From an uncultured Clostridia bacterium (GTDB taxonomy: Bacteria > Bacillota > Clostridia > Oscillospirales > Ruminococcaceae), in assembly GCA_947625155.1 (NCBI GenBank), contig CANQNG010000009.1:1-58494 (forward strand): a DNA stretch of 58,494 nt, given 5' to 3'. The notes under the pieces were generated by a model that worked only from the letters and a program-made list of their open reading frames with translations, ran no database searches and had not been told where the DNA came from. The position numbers were made by a program, and so were the translations under genes. Positions 49,191 to 58,360 of this stretch are shown in pieces; the stretch's first letter is position 1, and the number at the start of each line of letters is the position of its first letter.

Positions 49191-51899
49191 ATGATGAAGG
49201 AGAAAGCAAGCCCTAAGAGACTAAAGGGTACCGTCCTGTTCACCGTCGTATCCGTCATGATGGTGCTCATCGTGTTCCTGATGGGCACCCTGGCGCTTGC
49301 TGCGACGGCAAGCAATCGGGCGGCAAGTAACTATCAGAAAGCACAGACGGAGGCAACGGCAAGAACCGTTATCGATTCCGTGGTGCAGGCAGTCAACAGC
49401 AATGCCGATATCCGTGCAACAGTAGCGGCTTTGGCAGAAAATGCATCTACTCCTGTGACAGTGGCAGGCAGTGATGGCATTGATGTAACTGCAACGATCA
49501 CGAACGTTGGCACACAGCCTATGTTTGATGAGAGTGCGCAGGAGTGGAATGACGGCAAGCTCTTTCAGGTGACGACAACTGTCGGAAAGACAAAGGCTGA
49601 AACGACCTATTCCGCTTATTTCTCGGCAGTCATCCCAGAGACAGAAGCCCCGGGTGCTGGCGGCGGTGCGTTCGTATCGTTGGGGGATATGTCGGGTACG
49701 GAAGTCGCTACTGGTGGTTATATTACTGGCGGCACATTTATCAATATTCAACAAGACCCAGGTGCAGACCCAGAAACTTTTTATTTCACCAAGAATGGTA
49801 CTATGATTGTAGATGCACCGTTTTATCTGGATGGAAATGTTGATATAAGAAATAAATTCTATATGCATTTTAGATTGCCCGGTGATTATTTTGTCATTAC
49901 AAATAATTTAACATATACTGATATTGATGCGCTACAGACAGATTATGAGGGTTTTACAGGTACTATTTCAAATTATAAAGATGTTCCATTTCTCTATGTT
50001 GGTAATTTGTTTAACTTTGCATCAAAGACAGATGCTGGAGCTGTAAAATTCGGCGATGAAGCACAAGGCATTCCGTTTAATATTTTTTGTGGTCAATTTA
50101 AAACTGGTCATGATAGCGCTAATTTTAGCCTGTATGGAGATATGTATAACTTTTTATCCAATGTGGATAATGTGTTTTCTGGTAGTGATAATACAAGATT
50201 ATACAAGTGGGCATCAAGTACTTTGACCAATTCAAACGGCGATTCAGCTATGGGTAATTGGTATAGTGCCGGTAATGTAACAATTTCAAAGAATTTGACA
50301 ATTGATGGAGATTTGAGAGTAGAAGGAAATGTAACAATCAGTTCTAATGTTACAGTAGGCGGTGATGTTGTTGTTGGTGGTACATTGGAAATAACAGCTG
50401 GTACACTGGAATGCGGAAATATATATGCTACTAATGTGGAAAATAAAGGAACAATAGATTGTTCAGGAACTGTTAAAGCAAAAACATATGGTGGAACTGG
50501 AACGCTAAAAGATAAAGTGGTACCAACCCAACAGGTACAAGTTTCTTATGTTGAAAATACACCGACAACATATGAGTTAAAAGCTACGCATGATTGGGGA
50601 GATCAGTATGCAGTTACATATGATGTAACAATCTCCAGACAAGTCATAAATCCGGACGGTTCATTGGCTCCAGCAACAACAGAAACACGAACAGAAACAG
50701 AAAAATGGGTCAATGTTAGACCGGCTGGTCAAGTTGTAACAGCAGCAAGTTTACTAAAAGAACTTGGAATTGAAAATGGAACTATTCAGGAATATGCAAC
50801 AACAAGTCCATTTGTTCAAATTGCAGCTGGAAGTGATGTTGAAACTGAATATGGCAAGATTTACCCCGAAGCATATGATAAAGATAATATTGCAGGTACA
50901 GTTTTGACACAGCCGGTAATTTCAGATTATACTAATTATCCCGATGAACCTTCTGACCTCGGTTCGGGGATATGGAGTGGTGGTCATTTTGTAATTCCGG
51001 AATACACAGATGCCACGCTTCCAAAGGAAACCAGAGCAGATGGAACAGAAATTTCAAATTTGGCTGTAGTAACAGAGTCTTGTGTACTGAGTGGAGATTT
51101 TAATTCGAGTATTTATATAGACCCTGAAAGTGGACCTGTAACTGTAGTATTAAGAGATGTTACAATGACCAGAAATGAATACATGATTGTTGTAAATGAT
51201 GATAAAGATGTGACGCTGTTTATACAAGGTACATTAAAAATTATTGGTGGTGGACTTATAACAAAGGATTATCTTGATTTGATGGGAGTTACAAATGCAG
51301 CCTTAGTGTCCAAAGATGAAATTCGTGGCGATGTAGCGGCTGTTCAGCCCACAAAAATAAATACAGCTGAAAAATGGAAAAATGGTTTGACAATACCACA
51401 AAATTCTGTAAAGGGTGATAAAACATATCCGAATGTAATCATTTATGGGGATAAAGATTCAGTTTTAGATATGGCAGGTGCCAGCAATTCTCTCTTAACG
51501 GCACTTGTTCGTGCGCCTCAACTTACATTTAGGCAGGGCTTAGGACTTGAAGCACAGCATGAAATTGATTATGTAAATCCGGGTGGCGGTATAAAAAGGT
51601 ATGGTGTTGGTACAACAGGAAGCAACAGTGACAAAAATAAATATGTTGGTGTAATTGGTCAGCTTGTTGCACAACATATTGAATTGACGAATAATGCCGA
51701 CTGGGGCTTGATCTTCATCAACGCCGGCACACCTAAAAAGTGTACCTGCGGCTGTGCAGCATGTATAGATCCGGAACATCCGACAAAGTGTACCTGCAAA
51801 TCAAATGGATGTACGTGTCCGGATTGTATCTGTACCGGAGATCTGGCAGGCTATGGCACACCGGATGCGTACACGATCCTGAACTATGATTTCTATTGA
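49191..51899 (+). CDS. Large pilus-associated surface protein with PilX-like N-terminus
   Basis: The 902-residue protein has an N-terminal helix like those of PilX-type minor pilins (GTVLFTVVSVMMVLIVFLMG), without the full prepilin box. A mid-region of repeated short beta strands (ISKNLTIDGDLRVEGNVTI, SNVTVGGDVVVGGTLEI) suggests a polymer-forming or beta-helical fold. The last ~45 residues hold ten cysteines in CTCGCAAC/CTC/CPDCIC clusters. From about 49700 to 51690 the DNA is far more AT-rich than both ends and the neighbours. It is probably a pilus-tip or surface adhesin. ATG 49191 or 49194 is the likely start after AAAGGTGG. Confidence 0.72.
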   Translation: MMKEKASPKRLKGTVLFTVVSVMMVLIVFLMGTLALAATASNRAASNYQKAQTEATARTVIDSVVQAVNSNADIRATVAALAENASTPVTVAGSDGIDVTATITNVGTQPMFDESAQEWNDGKLFQVTTTVGKTKAETTYSAYFSAVIPETEAPGAGGGAFVSLGDMSGTEVATGGYITGGTFINIQQDPGADPETFYFTKNGTMIVDAPFYLDGNVDIRNKFYMHFRLPGDYFVITNNLTYTDIDALQTDYEGFTGTISNYKDVPFLYVGNLFNFASKTDAGAVKFGDEAQGIPFNIFCGQFKTGHDSANFSLYGDMYNFLSNVDNVFSGSDNTRLYKWASSTLTNSNGDSAMGNWYSAGNVTISKNLTIDGDLRVEGNVTISSNVTVGGDVVVGGTLEITAGTLECGNIYATNVENKGTIDCSGTVKAKTYGGTGTLKDKVVPTQQVQVSYVENTPTTYELKATHDWGDQYAVTYDVTISRQVINPDGSLAPATTETRTETEKWVNVRPAGQVVTAASLLKELGIENGTIQEYATTSPFVQIAAGSDVETEYGKIYPEAYDKDNIAGTVLTQPVISDYTNYPDEPSDLGSGIWSGGHFVIPEYTDATLPKETRADGTEISNLAVVTESCVLSGDFNSSIYIDPESGPVTVVLRDVTMTRNEYMIVVNDDKDVTLFIQGTLKIIGGGLITKDYLDLMGVTNAALVSKDEIRGDVAAVQPTKINTAEKWKNGLTIPQNSVKGDKTYPNVIIYGDKDSVLDMAGASNSLLTALVRAPQLTFRQGLGLEAQHEIDYVNPGGGIKRYGVGTTGSNSDKNKYVGVIGQLVAQHIELTNNADWGLIFINAGTPKKCTCGCAACIDPEHPTKCTCKSNGCTCPDCICTGDLAGYGTPDAYTILNYDFY

Positions 51900-51917
51900 T
51901 GAGAGGAGTGCTGCTTT

Positions 51918-52349
51918 ATGAAAAAGAAAACAAGACGCAAGGCAAAGGGCATGACTCTGATCGAAGTCATCATCTCCATGCTGGTGTTCGGAGTGGCGGG
52001 GCTGATCATGGTCGTCACCGGCACTACCACCAAGAAGCTGATGATGAACACGAACCACATGAACAACAAGATCAACGCCGAAGCGCCTGTTGCTGCGGTG
52101 CGGGATGTTGGCAAGGTGCAGGAAGCTGCACAGAGTGTGACCGACCCGTCTACAGGTGTCGAGATGCAAGTTGCCACGACCGAAGTTGACATAACAGTCA
52201 CAGTTGGCGGTAAGGCACAAATTGTCAAGACAAGAAAATACTCGACTGCAGCCATGGCGGCGGCAGACTCTAACAACACGAATACAAATATGCAGGGTCA
52301 TCTGGACTTCTACGTGCTCGACACGACTGAGCCACCGGCAGGTCCGTAA
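51918..52349 (+). CDS. Type IV prepilin-like protein
   Basis: The 143-residue protein has a classic prepilin start: a basic leader, then KGMTLIEVIISMLVFGVAGL, with cleavage expected after the Gly, Glu at position +5 and a long hydrophobic helix. The body is short, with no visible disulphide pair. The ATG follows GAGAGGAG 18 nt after the large pilus gene. It may be the major pilin or a PilV/GspI-like minor pilin; its size allows either. Confidence 0.85.
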   Translation: MKKKTRRKAKGMTLIEVIISMLVFGVAGLIMVVTGTTTKKLMMNTNHMNNKINAEAPVAAVRDVGKVQEAAQSVTDPSTGVEMQVATTEVDITVTVGGKAQIVKTRKYSTAAMAAADSNNTNTNMQGHLDFYVLDTTEPPAGP

Positions 52350-52361
52350 GGAGGTAAAAGC

Positions 52362-53408
52362 ATGAAACGAAATGTAAAGGGCTTTACCTTGATCGAGCTG
52401 ATCGTGGTAATGGCGACGTTCAGCATCATCATGTTCGGCGCAATGTCACTTATGACACCTGTTTCCAAAATGATGGTGCAGAGCGACACGCACGAGGGGG
52501 GCAATGCTGCGGTAAGCAGCATTGCGACCCTGCTGCAGGATCAGCTCTCTCCGGCGGAGTACATTGCCATGTACAATGAACCGTTGACGGATCCAGACGC
52601 CAGAAAAAGTGCAGTAAATGAATTTGTAAAAGAATACTATGAGGGCGTGCTGAGGAGCGGATCTACGGTAAGTGATCTGAAATATGGCTCTGGTACAGTC
52701 CATGTCATGACGATCAACAATGAAAAAGAAAAAAACGGTCAGATCAGCACCTATGCCTATGATGTAAGCTTTGATCCGAAGTCGACGAGCTATATCAAGC
52801 CAGGTAGTAATGATCATGAGGTGCCATATGCTGTAAATAAGGCATACTATGATGATTATATCCTGAACATCAAGTCCGGACTGTTTGAGAACCCGGAGGA
52901 TCTATATGATAGAGATCCCACCAGCGGTGATATTATCTATTTAGACCCGCCGGCAAACACCACACCGAAGCTCAAGGATGAAGCGTATGCGGAACTTTCC
53001 AAGAACCTGAATTCCAAGAACACGGTGTTCACGATCAGTGCAACAACGGTGCGGAACAATACGGAGTACAATTTCATGTCCAACGTAAGTATGTCGCTGG
53101 TAAATATCTACAACAGAGGCGGCGGCGGCGTAGCGGGCAAGTATTACGTGCTCAATGAGAAGTTAGTTCCCGATTCCACCAGCCCCGACGGTGTAAAGTG
53201 GGATAACCAGATCGTTGACATCACAACACCGAATATCAGTACGTATGGGGATTCTGCTTCACAAGGCAGCGTGACCAAGCCATACTCTGAATACTCCCGT
53301 GAGAAAAAGGGTGTAACAGTGGGCAGCTATGTTTCGTATAATGCGACCCCGGCTGCGAATGGCTACACATTCATCTACAGCTATGGCAATGAGATCGACA
53401 TATCGTAA
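52362..53408 (+). CDS. PilW/GspJ-like minor prepilin
   Basis: The 348-residue protein carries the prepilin motif VKGFTLIELIVVMATFSIIMFG (shown here as family signature; cleavage after Gly). It has a large C-terminal domain with mixed alpha/beta sequence and a poly-Gly turn (RGGGGVAGKYY). Its size resembles PilW/GspJ-type minor pilins that prime assembly. It starts 12 nt after the previous prepilin gene, behind GGAGG. Last plus-strand gene before the inverted pilD. Confidence 0.82.
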   Translation: MKRNVKGFTLIELIVVMATFSIIMFGAMSLMTPVSKMMVQSDTHEGGNAAVSSIATLLQDQLSPAEYIAMYNEPLTDPDARKSAVNEFVKEYYEGVLRSGSTVSDLKYGSGTVHVMTINNEKEKNGQISTYAYDVSFDPKSTSYIKPGSNDHEVPYAVNKAYYDDYILNIKSGLFENPEDLYDRDPTSGDIIYLDPPANTTPKLKDEAYAELSKNLNSKNTVFTISATTVRNNTEYNFMSNVSMSLVNIYNRGGGGVAGKYYVLNEKLVPDSTSPDGVKWDNQIVDITTPNISTYGDSASQGSVTKPYSEYSREKKGVTVGSYVSYNATPAANGYTFIYSYGNEIDIS

Positions 53409-53414
53409 CCATAA

Positions 53415-53450
53415 AAATGCGGCAGTCGGAAGATTGCTCTCCCGGCTGCC
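53415..53450 (-). terminator. Terminator of pilD (between convergent genes)
   Basis: Stem GGCAGTCGG/CCGGCTGCC (one wobble) has a T-run on the minus-strand side (ATTTTTA). Confidence 0.65.
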
Positions 53451-53457
53451 GGATCAT

Positions 53458-54333
53458 TTATGCGTAGGGGTTATAAGTGAGGATGCCGATGTACCAGTTC
53501 AGGAGCGGTTCGCCCCACAGCGCCCCGAAGAATAGTCCGATCGAAAGCGCCGGACCAAAGGCGAATTTCGACTCGCCGCTGATCAATTTCCCGATCAGCC
53601 CCCACCCGGCGGCAATGAGGATACCGAAGAATGCCGAAGCGAGAACGGCTTTCCACCCGAGCAGAAGCCCGGCAGCAGCCATGAGCAGCGTATCGCCAAG
53701 CTCAATGCCCCGCCGCAGGTCTTTCTTGTAGATCTTGCGGGCGATCAGCCCAGTGATCTCCCCAATGAGGAAGAACGGAACGCTGACGCAGAACAGACCG
53801 ATCAGATGAGACAGTAGCGAATCTCCTTCCAGCTGTACAAATTCGGGGAGCGAAGCCTGTGTCTCTGCCGGAAGTGCAGAGATCACACAGAGCGGGATCC
53901 CCAGTGCAGCGATCATGCCGATCATGACGGGATCCATTTCCATGGTGTCCCAGTCAATGAACCCGATGCAGATCAAGATGGAGAAACAGAAACAGTAAAG
54001 CAGTGATCTCAGGTCAAAGTCCAAGACAGTAAATGTGACCACATAGATGATCCCGTTGAGCGCTTCGACGACCGGGTAGCGTGGGGAGATCTTCTCGCCG
54101 CAGCTGCGGCATTTTCCACGCAGCATCAGCCAGCTCAGGATCGGGATGATGTCGATGACCCGAATTTTTGCGCCGCAGGTCGTGCAGTGCGAGGAACGCT
54201 TGATGAGGGATTCATTGCGGGGCAGCCGGTAAATGACAACGTTCAGGAAGCTGCCGATACAGATCCCATAGAAAAAAACGATCGGGTAGAACATGATGTA
54301 GAACTGCATGTCCATAAATTCGCTGTGAAGCAT
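53458..54333 (-). CDS. pilD: Prepilin leader peptidase PilD
   Basis: The 291-residue A24-family aspartic protease/methyltransferase cleaves prepilin leaders at the membrane. It has YGICIGSFLNVVIYRLPRNE at the N-terminus, two zinc knuckles (CTTCGAKI and CRSCGEKISPRYPVVE), an Asp in FIDWDTMEMDP and the second catalytic Asp in IELGDTLLMAAAG, plus about seven membrane helices. It lies on the opposite strand between the prepilin genes and pilB. The ATG follows AAGGAGGG. Confidence 0.93.
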   Translation of the reverse strand: MLHSEFMDMQFYIMFYPIVFFYGICIGSFLNVVIYRLPRNESLIKRSSHCTTCGAKIRVIDIIPILSWLMLRGKCRSCGEKISPRYPVVEALNGIIYVVTFTVLDFDLRSLLYCFCFSILICIGFIDWDTMEMDPVMIGMIAALGIPLCVISALPAETQASLPEFVQLEGDSLLSHLIGLFCVSVPFFLIGEITGLIARKIYKKDLRRGIELGDTLLMAAAGLLLGWKAVLASAFFGILIAAGWGLIGKLISGESKFAFGPALSIGLFFGALWGEPLLNWYIGILTYNPYA

Positions 54334-54367
54334 GATGTATGCCCTCCTTGAAATCGATTATACATAT

Positions 54368-54396
54368 ATTATATCACATACAGGCGTTTTTGACAA
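54368..54396 (-). promoter_or_regulatory. Promoter of pilD, overlapping the pilB upstream region
   Basis: On the minus strand TTGTCA (54396-54391), 17 bp, TATAAT (54373-54368). On the plus strand TTGAAA (54348-54353) with TATATC (54370-54375) is a weaker candidate for pilB, so the two may compete for one short region. Confidence 0.65.
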
Positions 54397-54427
54397 GTAG
54401 AAAATAAAAATACATGGAGGTTATTGT

Positions 54428-56107
54428 ATGAGAAACATTCGTATTGGTGATTACCTTGTTGAACAGAAGCTGATCACGGAAGACCAGCTCCAGAAGGTAC
54501 TTGCTGCGCAGAAGGAAGCTCAGGGTTCCAAGCGGTTCGGTGAAATGGTCGTGGAATTGGGCTTTATCTCCGATGTCAGCCTTGCTAAGGCACTCGCCGC
54601 CAAGCTGCGTGTTCCCTACGTGGATCTCGGCAATATCGAGGTAGATGAGGAGGCAGTCCGCAAGATCCCGGAAAGCCTTGCCAAGAAGCATACCGTTATT
54701 GCCATCAACATTCAGGGACGCAGACTGACTGTTGCGACCGACGACCCGATCAATTTCAATATCCTCGAGGATATTAAAATGCAGACCGGTATGGACACCA
54801 TCCCGGTACTGGCGACCAAGGCTGCCATCAACAAGGCGATCGGTCAGCATTACTCCATGGAGAACGTGGACAGCGTACTGGAAAGCGTACAGCAGTTCCG
54901 GGATGCCGAAATAGAGGACGAGGAGTCCAAGGACAGAGTAGAGAGTGCGCCTATCGTAAAACTGGCAACGACGATCGTCGAGAACTCCTACCGTGCCGAT
55001 GCGACCGATATCCACATCGAGCCGTTCAAGACATATACAAGGATCCGTATCCGTGTCAACGGCGACCTTGTGGAGCTGATGAATGTTTCCAATGTCGTGC
55101 ATAATGCTCTGACGACCCGTCTGAAGCTGATCTCCGGCATGAACATCGCCGAGAAGCGTATCCCGCAGGACGGTCGTTTCACACAGACCGTTGACGGCAC
55201 GGTGCTTGACGTGCGTGTATCGTCTCTGCCGACGGTAAACGGTGAGAAGATCGTTATCAGAATTTTGTCTACCGGTCAGATCGCCCTCCGTAAGATCACC
55301 GACCTTGGTATGTCGGATTACAACTATGATCTGTTTGAGTCCATGATCAAGTGCCCGCACGGCGTTATTCTGGTAACAGGACCTACCGGTTCCGGTAAGA
55401 CCACGACCCTGTATGCAGCACTTGGCGAACTCGCAAAGCCGAATGTCAACGTTATCACCGTTGAGGACCCGGTCGAGAAGGCGATCGATGGCATCAATCA
55501 GGTACAGGTAAATGCCAAGGCAGGTATGACCTTTGCGGCTGCCCTGCGTTCCATCCTCCGTCAGGACCCGGATATCGTCATGATCGGTGAGATGCGTGAC
55601 TCCGAGACAGCGGACATCGGTATCCGTGCCGCTATCACCGGTCACTTGGTACTGTCCACCCTGCATACGAATGATGCGGCTTCTACGATCGTCCGTCTGG
55701 TCGATATGGGCGTAGCGCCTTACATGGTAGCGACCTCCCTGATCGGTGTTATCGCACAGCGTCTGGTCAAGGTATTGTGCCCAAAGTGCAAGAGACAGCG
55801 TATGTCCGATGAGGAAGAGAATAAGCTGATGAAGCTGGACGATGTGACGACACCGATCCCGGTATTTGAATCTGTCGGCTGCCCGGAATGCAACAACACC
55901 GGCTACCGTGGACGTACTGCGATCCATGAGATCATCCACTGCACCGCTGGTATTTCTACGATCGTTGCCCGCAACGGCAGCAAGGAGGAGATCGAGGAAG
56001 CTGCAAAGAAGAACGGCACCAAGCTGCTTCGTGACAACGTTTCTGAGCTGGTACAGCAGGGCGTTACCTCTATGGATGAGCTGGTACGTGTAACTTACAC
56101 TGTATAA
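54428..56107 (+). CDS. pilB: Type IV pilus extension ATPase PilB
   Basis: The 559-residue GspE/PilB motor drives pilin polymerisation. It has a GspE N-terminal domain (RIGDYLVEQKLITEDQL..., VPYVDLGNIEVDEEAVRKIP), Walker A TGPTGSGKTTTLYAAL (~residue 318), an Asp box and Walker B (DPDIVMIGEMRDSET), the His box LVLSTLHTNDA, and a zinc finger CPKCKRQ...CPECNNTGY. The ATG follows TGGAGG. pilT follows 71 nt later. Confidence 0.96.
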   Translation: MRNIRIGDYLVEQKLITEDQLQKVLAAQKEAQGSKRFGEMVVELGFISDVSLAKALAAKLRVPYVDLGNIEVDEEAVRKIPESLAKKHTVIAINIQGRRLTVATDDPINFNILEDIKMQTGMDTIPVLATKAAINKAIGQHYSMENVDSVLESVQQFRDAEIEDEESKDRVESAPIVKLATTIVENSYRADATDIHIEPFKTYTRIRIRVNGDLVELMNVSNVVHNALTTRLKLISGMNIAEKRIPQDGRFTQTVDGTVLDVRVSSLPTVNGEKIVIRILSTGQIALRKITDLGMSDYNYDLFESMIKCPHGVILVTGPTGSGKTTTLYAALGELAKPNVNVITVEDPVEKAIDGINQVQVNAKAGMTFAAALRSILRQDPDIVMIGEMRDSETADIGIRAAITGHLVLSTLHTNDAASTIVRLVDMGVAPYMVATSLIGVIAQRLVKVLCPKCKRQRMSDEEENKLMKLDDVTTPIPVFESVGCPECNNTGYRGRTAIHEIIHCTAGISTIVARNGSKEEIEEAAKKNGTKLLRDNVSELVQQGVTSMDELVRVTYTV

Positions 56108-56178
56108 TATCCCGGAAGCAGCCATCCGGGTGATCCCGGGTGACGATCCTATGAAATAATCGTTTGGAGGAAACTAAA

Positions 56179-57249
56179 ATGGCTATTGAGATCAACCGCA
56201 TTTTGAATGAAGCCCGTGCGATCGGCTGCTCCGACTTGCACTTTACCTATGGCATCAACCCTATCGTCCGCCTGAACGGTGCGCTCCGCAAAATGACCAA
56301 GTATGCCGAGCTGGACGAAGAGGAGATCATGGACATCGCCAACCAGATGACCAATGAGACTCAGATGGCAAGCATTCGTGCGCACAGGGATACGGACTTT
56401 TCGTTCCAGACGACAGCCGGCTACCGTCACCGTGTCAATGTGTATTTCCAGAGAGGCAAGACGGCGATCGCCATCCGTCTGCTGCGCAATGACATCCCGA
56501 CACTGGATGATCTGCAGCTCCCGCCGGTCTTGGCTGATTTCGCAATGCGTCCCCGTGGGCTTGTTCTGGTAACAGGTCCTACCGGTTCCGGTAAGTCCAC
56601 CACCCTTGCCGGCATGATCGACTACATCAACGTCCACAGAAGTGCGCACGTTATCACCGTTGAGGATCCGATCGAGTATGTACATACGCATAAGCTCTGT
56701 ATGGTGAACCAGAGAGAAGTCGGCGATGATGTGCCGGATTTCGCCTCTGCGCTCCGTGCTGCGCTCCGTGAGGACCCGGACGTTATCCTCGTAGGTGAGA
56801 TGCGTGACTTTGAGACGATCACCGCTGCCGTTACCGCAGCTGAGACCGGGCATCTTGTGCTGTCCACGCTGCATACCACATCTGCGGCAGATACCATCAA
56901 CCGTATCATTGACGTATACCCGGAGCATCAGCAGGGTCAGATCAGAACGCAGCTTGCCAACAACCTTGTCGGTGTTATTTCTCAGACACTGCTGCCCAGA
57001 CTGGACGGGAAGGGACGTGTTGCCTGCATGGAGATCCTGAACGTGACCGATGCCTGCGCTGCCATGATCCGTGACGACAAAGTACACCTGCTGCTGTCGG
57101 CGATCCAGTCCGGTAAACAGTACGGCATGATGTGCCTTGACCAAGAGCTTGCCCGCTTTGTCAAGCGTGGTGTCGTTTCTGAAACGGCTGCGCTGGAAAA
57201 GTGCCAGAGCAAGTCAGAATTCTATCGTTACCTGAACGGCAACGGCTGA
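56179..57249 (+). CDS. pilT: Type IV pilus retraction ATPase PilT
   Basis: The 356-residue hexameric motor depolymerises pili and so powers twitching or retraction. It starts MAIEINRILNEARAIGCSDLHFT and has VTGPTGSGKSTTLAGMIDY, DVILVGEMRDFETI, HLVLSTLHT, and a C-terminal part (MIRDDKVHLLLSAIQSGKQ) at the place of the AIRNLIRE region. No zinc finger, as expected for PilT against PilB. The ATG at 56179 follows TTGGAGGAAAC; the TTG at 56164 is part of the ribosome site. Confidence 0.95.
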   Translation: MAIEINRILNEARAIGCSDLHFTYGINPIVRLNGALRKMTKYAELDEEEIMDIANQMTNETQMASIRAHRDTDFSFQTTAGYRHRVNVYFQRGKTAIAIRLLRNDIPTLDDLQLPPVLADFAMRPRGLVLVTGPTGSGKSTTLAGMIDYINVHRSAHVITVEDPIEYVHTHKLCMVNQREVGDDVPDFASALRAALREDPDVILVGEMRDFETITAAVTAAETGHLVLSTLHTTSAADTINRIIDVYPEHQQGQIRTQLANNLVGVISQTLLPRLDGKGRVACMEILNVTDACAAMIRDDKVHLLLSAIQSGKQYGMMCLDQELARFVKRGVVSETAALEKCQSKSEFYRYLNGNG

Positions 57250-57251
57250 TA

Positions 57252-57281
57252 AAAGATCCCTCCCGCATGGGAGGGATCTTT
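57252..57281 (+). terminator. Terminator of pilB-pilT
   Basis: Perfect 13-bp stem AAAGATCCCTCCC/GGGAGGGATCTTT with loop GCAT; the 3' arm itself ends in TTT. Confidence 0.88.
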
Positions 57282-57284
57282 CAG

Positions 57285-57313
57285 TTGACAGCACATACTA
57301 TCTGTGATATAAT
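57285..57313 (+). promoter_or_regulatory. Promoter of the Rpn nuclease gene
   Basis: TTGACA (57285-57290), 17 bp, TATAAT (57308-57313). Confidence 0.9.
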
Positions 57314-57334
57314 ATAGTTAAGGGGGTGTGAGCG

Positions 57335-58345
57335 TTGGCGGGTAAGAGCAAAGACACGGTTACAAAAGAGTATATGCAGGACAACGAAACGTTTGCAGAT
57401 GTGTTCAATTTTCTGCTGTATGACGGACAGCAGGTCATACAGCCGCAGCAGCTCAGACAGATGGACACGACACTCATCGCTCTCCCCTATGGCAGTGAAG
57501 GGACAGTTGAGCCGGTACAAAAGCACAGAGATGTTGTCAAGGTGTTGACTGCAAAGGAAGACGGCAGCACGGCATATTTGTTGCTGGGTGTGGAAAATCA
57601 GTCTGACATCCATTACGCAATGCCGCCACGCAATATGCTGTACGATGCGCTCCAATATGTCCGGCAAGTAGAGGGAGCGGCAAAACTGCACCGCAAGCAC
57701 AAGGACAGACCGGAGTCAGGTGCAGAATACATCTCCGGTTTCTATCGGACGGACAAATTGCTTCCTGTGATCACACTTACCATTTATTTTGGTGCTGAAA
57801 AATGGGATGCGCCCAGATCATTGCACGAGATGCTTTCTGTCCAAGACGAAAGGATCCTAAGATTTGTCCCGGATCACAAGATAAATTTGATAGCCCCGGC
57901 AGAGATCGCAGATGAGGACTTTGCAAAGTTCCACACCGAACTAAATATTGTTCTGAAGTACATCAAGTACTCGAAAGATGCAAGGAAATTGGTGCAAGTT
58001 GTCGGAAATGACCCCATGTACAGAAATGTTTCCGCAAGAACTGTGAACATGGTAAATACTGTTACCGATTCACAGATCCGCTATGCGGAAAGAGAGGAGA
58101 GAGTCGATATGTGTAAAGCACTTGAAGATCTGAGAGCCGAAGGCATGGCTAAAGGTATGGCTAAAGGTAAAGCCGAGGGCAGAGCCGAGGGCAGAGCCGA
58201 GGGCAGAGCTGAGGGTAGAGCCGAGGGAATCCTTTCAACATTGACCGATCTGGTAAAGAAAGGGTTGCTCACCATTACGCAGGCTGCGCAACAAGCAAAT
58301 ATGACTGAACAGGAGTTTATGGAGAAAGCTGGACTGAAACAGTAA
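57335..58345 (+). CDS. Rpn/PD-(D/E)XK family nuclease (transposase-like)
   Basis: The 336-residue protein of the Rpn/PDDEXK_2 group (recombination-promoting nucleases) has an N-terminal nuclease-like domain with DVFNFLLYDGQQVI, a KHRDVVKVL strand and LLLGVENQSDIHYAMP, where Asp and Glu-x-Gln are the likely metal ligands. A helical middle follows. Near the C-terminus (~270-300) are MAKG and then AEGR tandem repeats encoded by a 12-bp unit, before a short conserved tail (LTDLVKKGLLTITQAAQQANM). The start is TTG behind AAGGGGGTG. These genes are often multicopy and variable in length. Confidence 0.85.
   Translation: MAGKSKDTVTKEYMQDNETFADVFNFLLYDGQQVIQPQQLRQMDTTLIALPYGSEGTVEPVQKHRDVVKVLTAKEDGSTAYLLLGVENQSDIHYAMPPRNMLYDALQYVRQVEGAAKLHRKHKDRPESGAEYISGFYRTDKLLPVITLTIYFGAEKWDAPRSLHEMLSVQDERILRFVPDHKINLIAPAEIADEDFAKFHTELNIVLKYIKYSKDARKLVQVVGNDPMYRNVSARTVNMVNTVTDSQIRYAEREERVDMCKALEDLRAEGMAKGMAKGKAEGRAEGRAEGRAEGRAEGILSTLTDLVKKGLLTITQAAQQANMTEQEFMEKAGLKQ
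58172..58227 (+). repeat. 12-bp tandem repeat in the Rpn gene
   Basis: The unit GCCGAGGGCAGA is repeated three times, then once as GCTGAGGGTAGA, and ends in GCCGAGGG. It encodes AEGR units. An adjacent 12-bp ATGGCTAAAGGT unit is repeated twice before it. Confidence 0.85.
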
Positions 58346-58360
58346 GGGGAGCAGAAAGAA

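Noticed and set aside
54374..56125. 583-codon minus-strand open frame opposite pilB
   Set aside because: pilB is unambiguous on the plus strand. The antisense translation matches no family and shows shadow composition.
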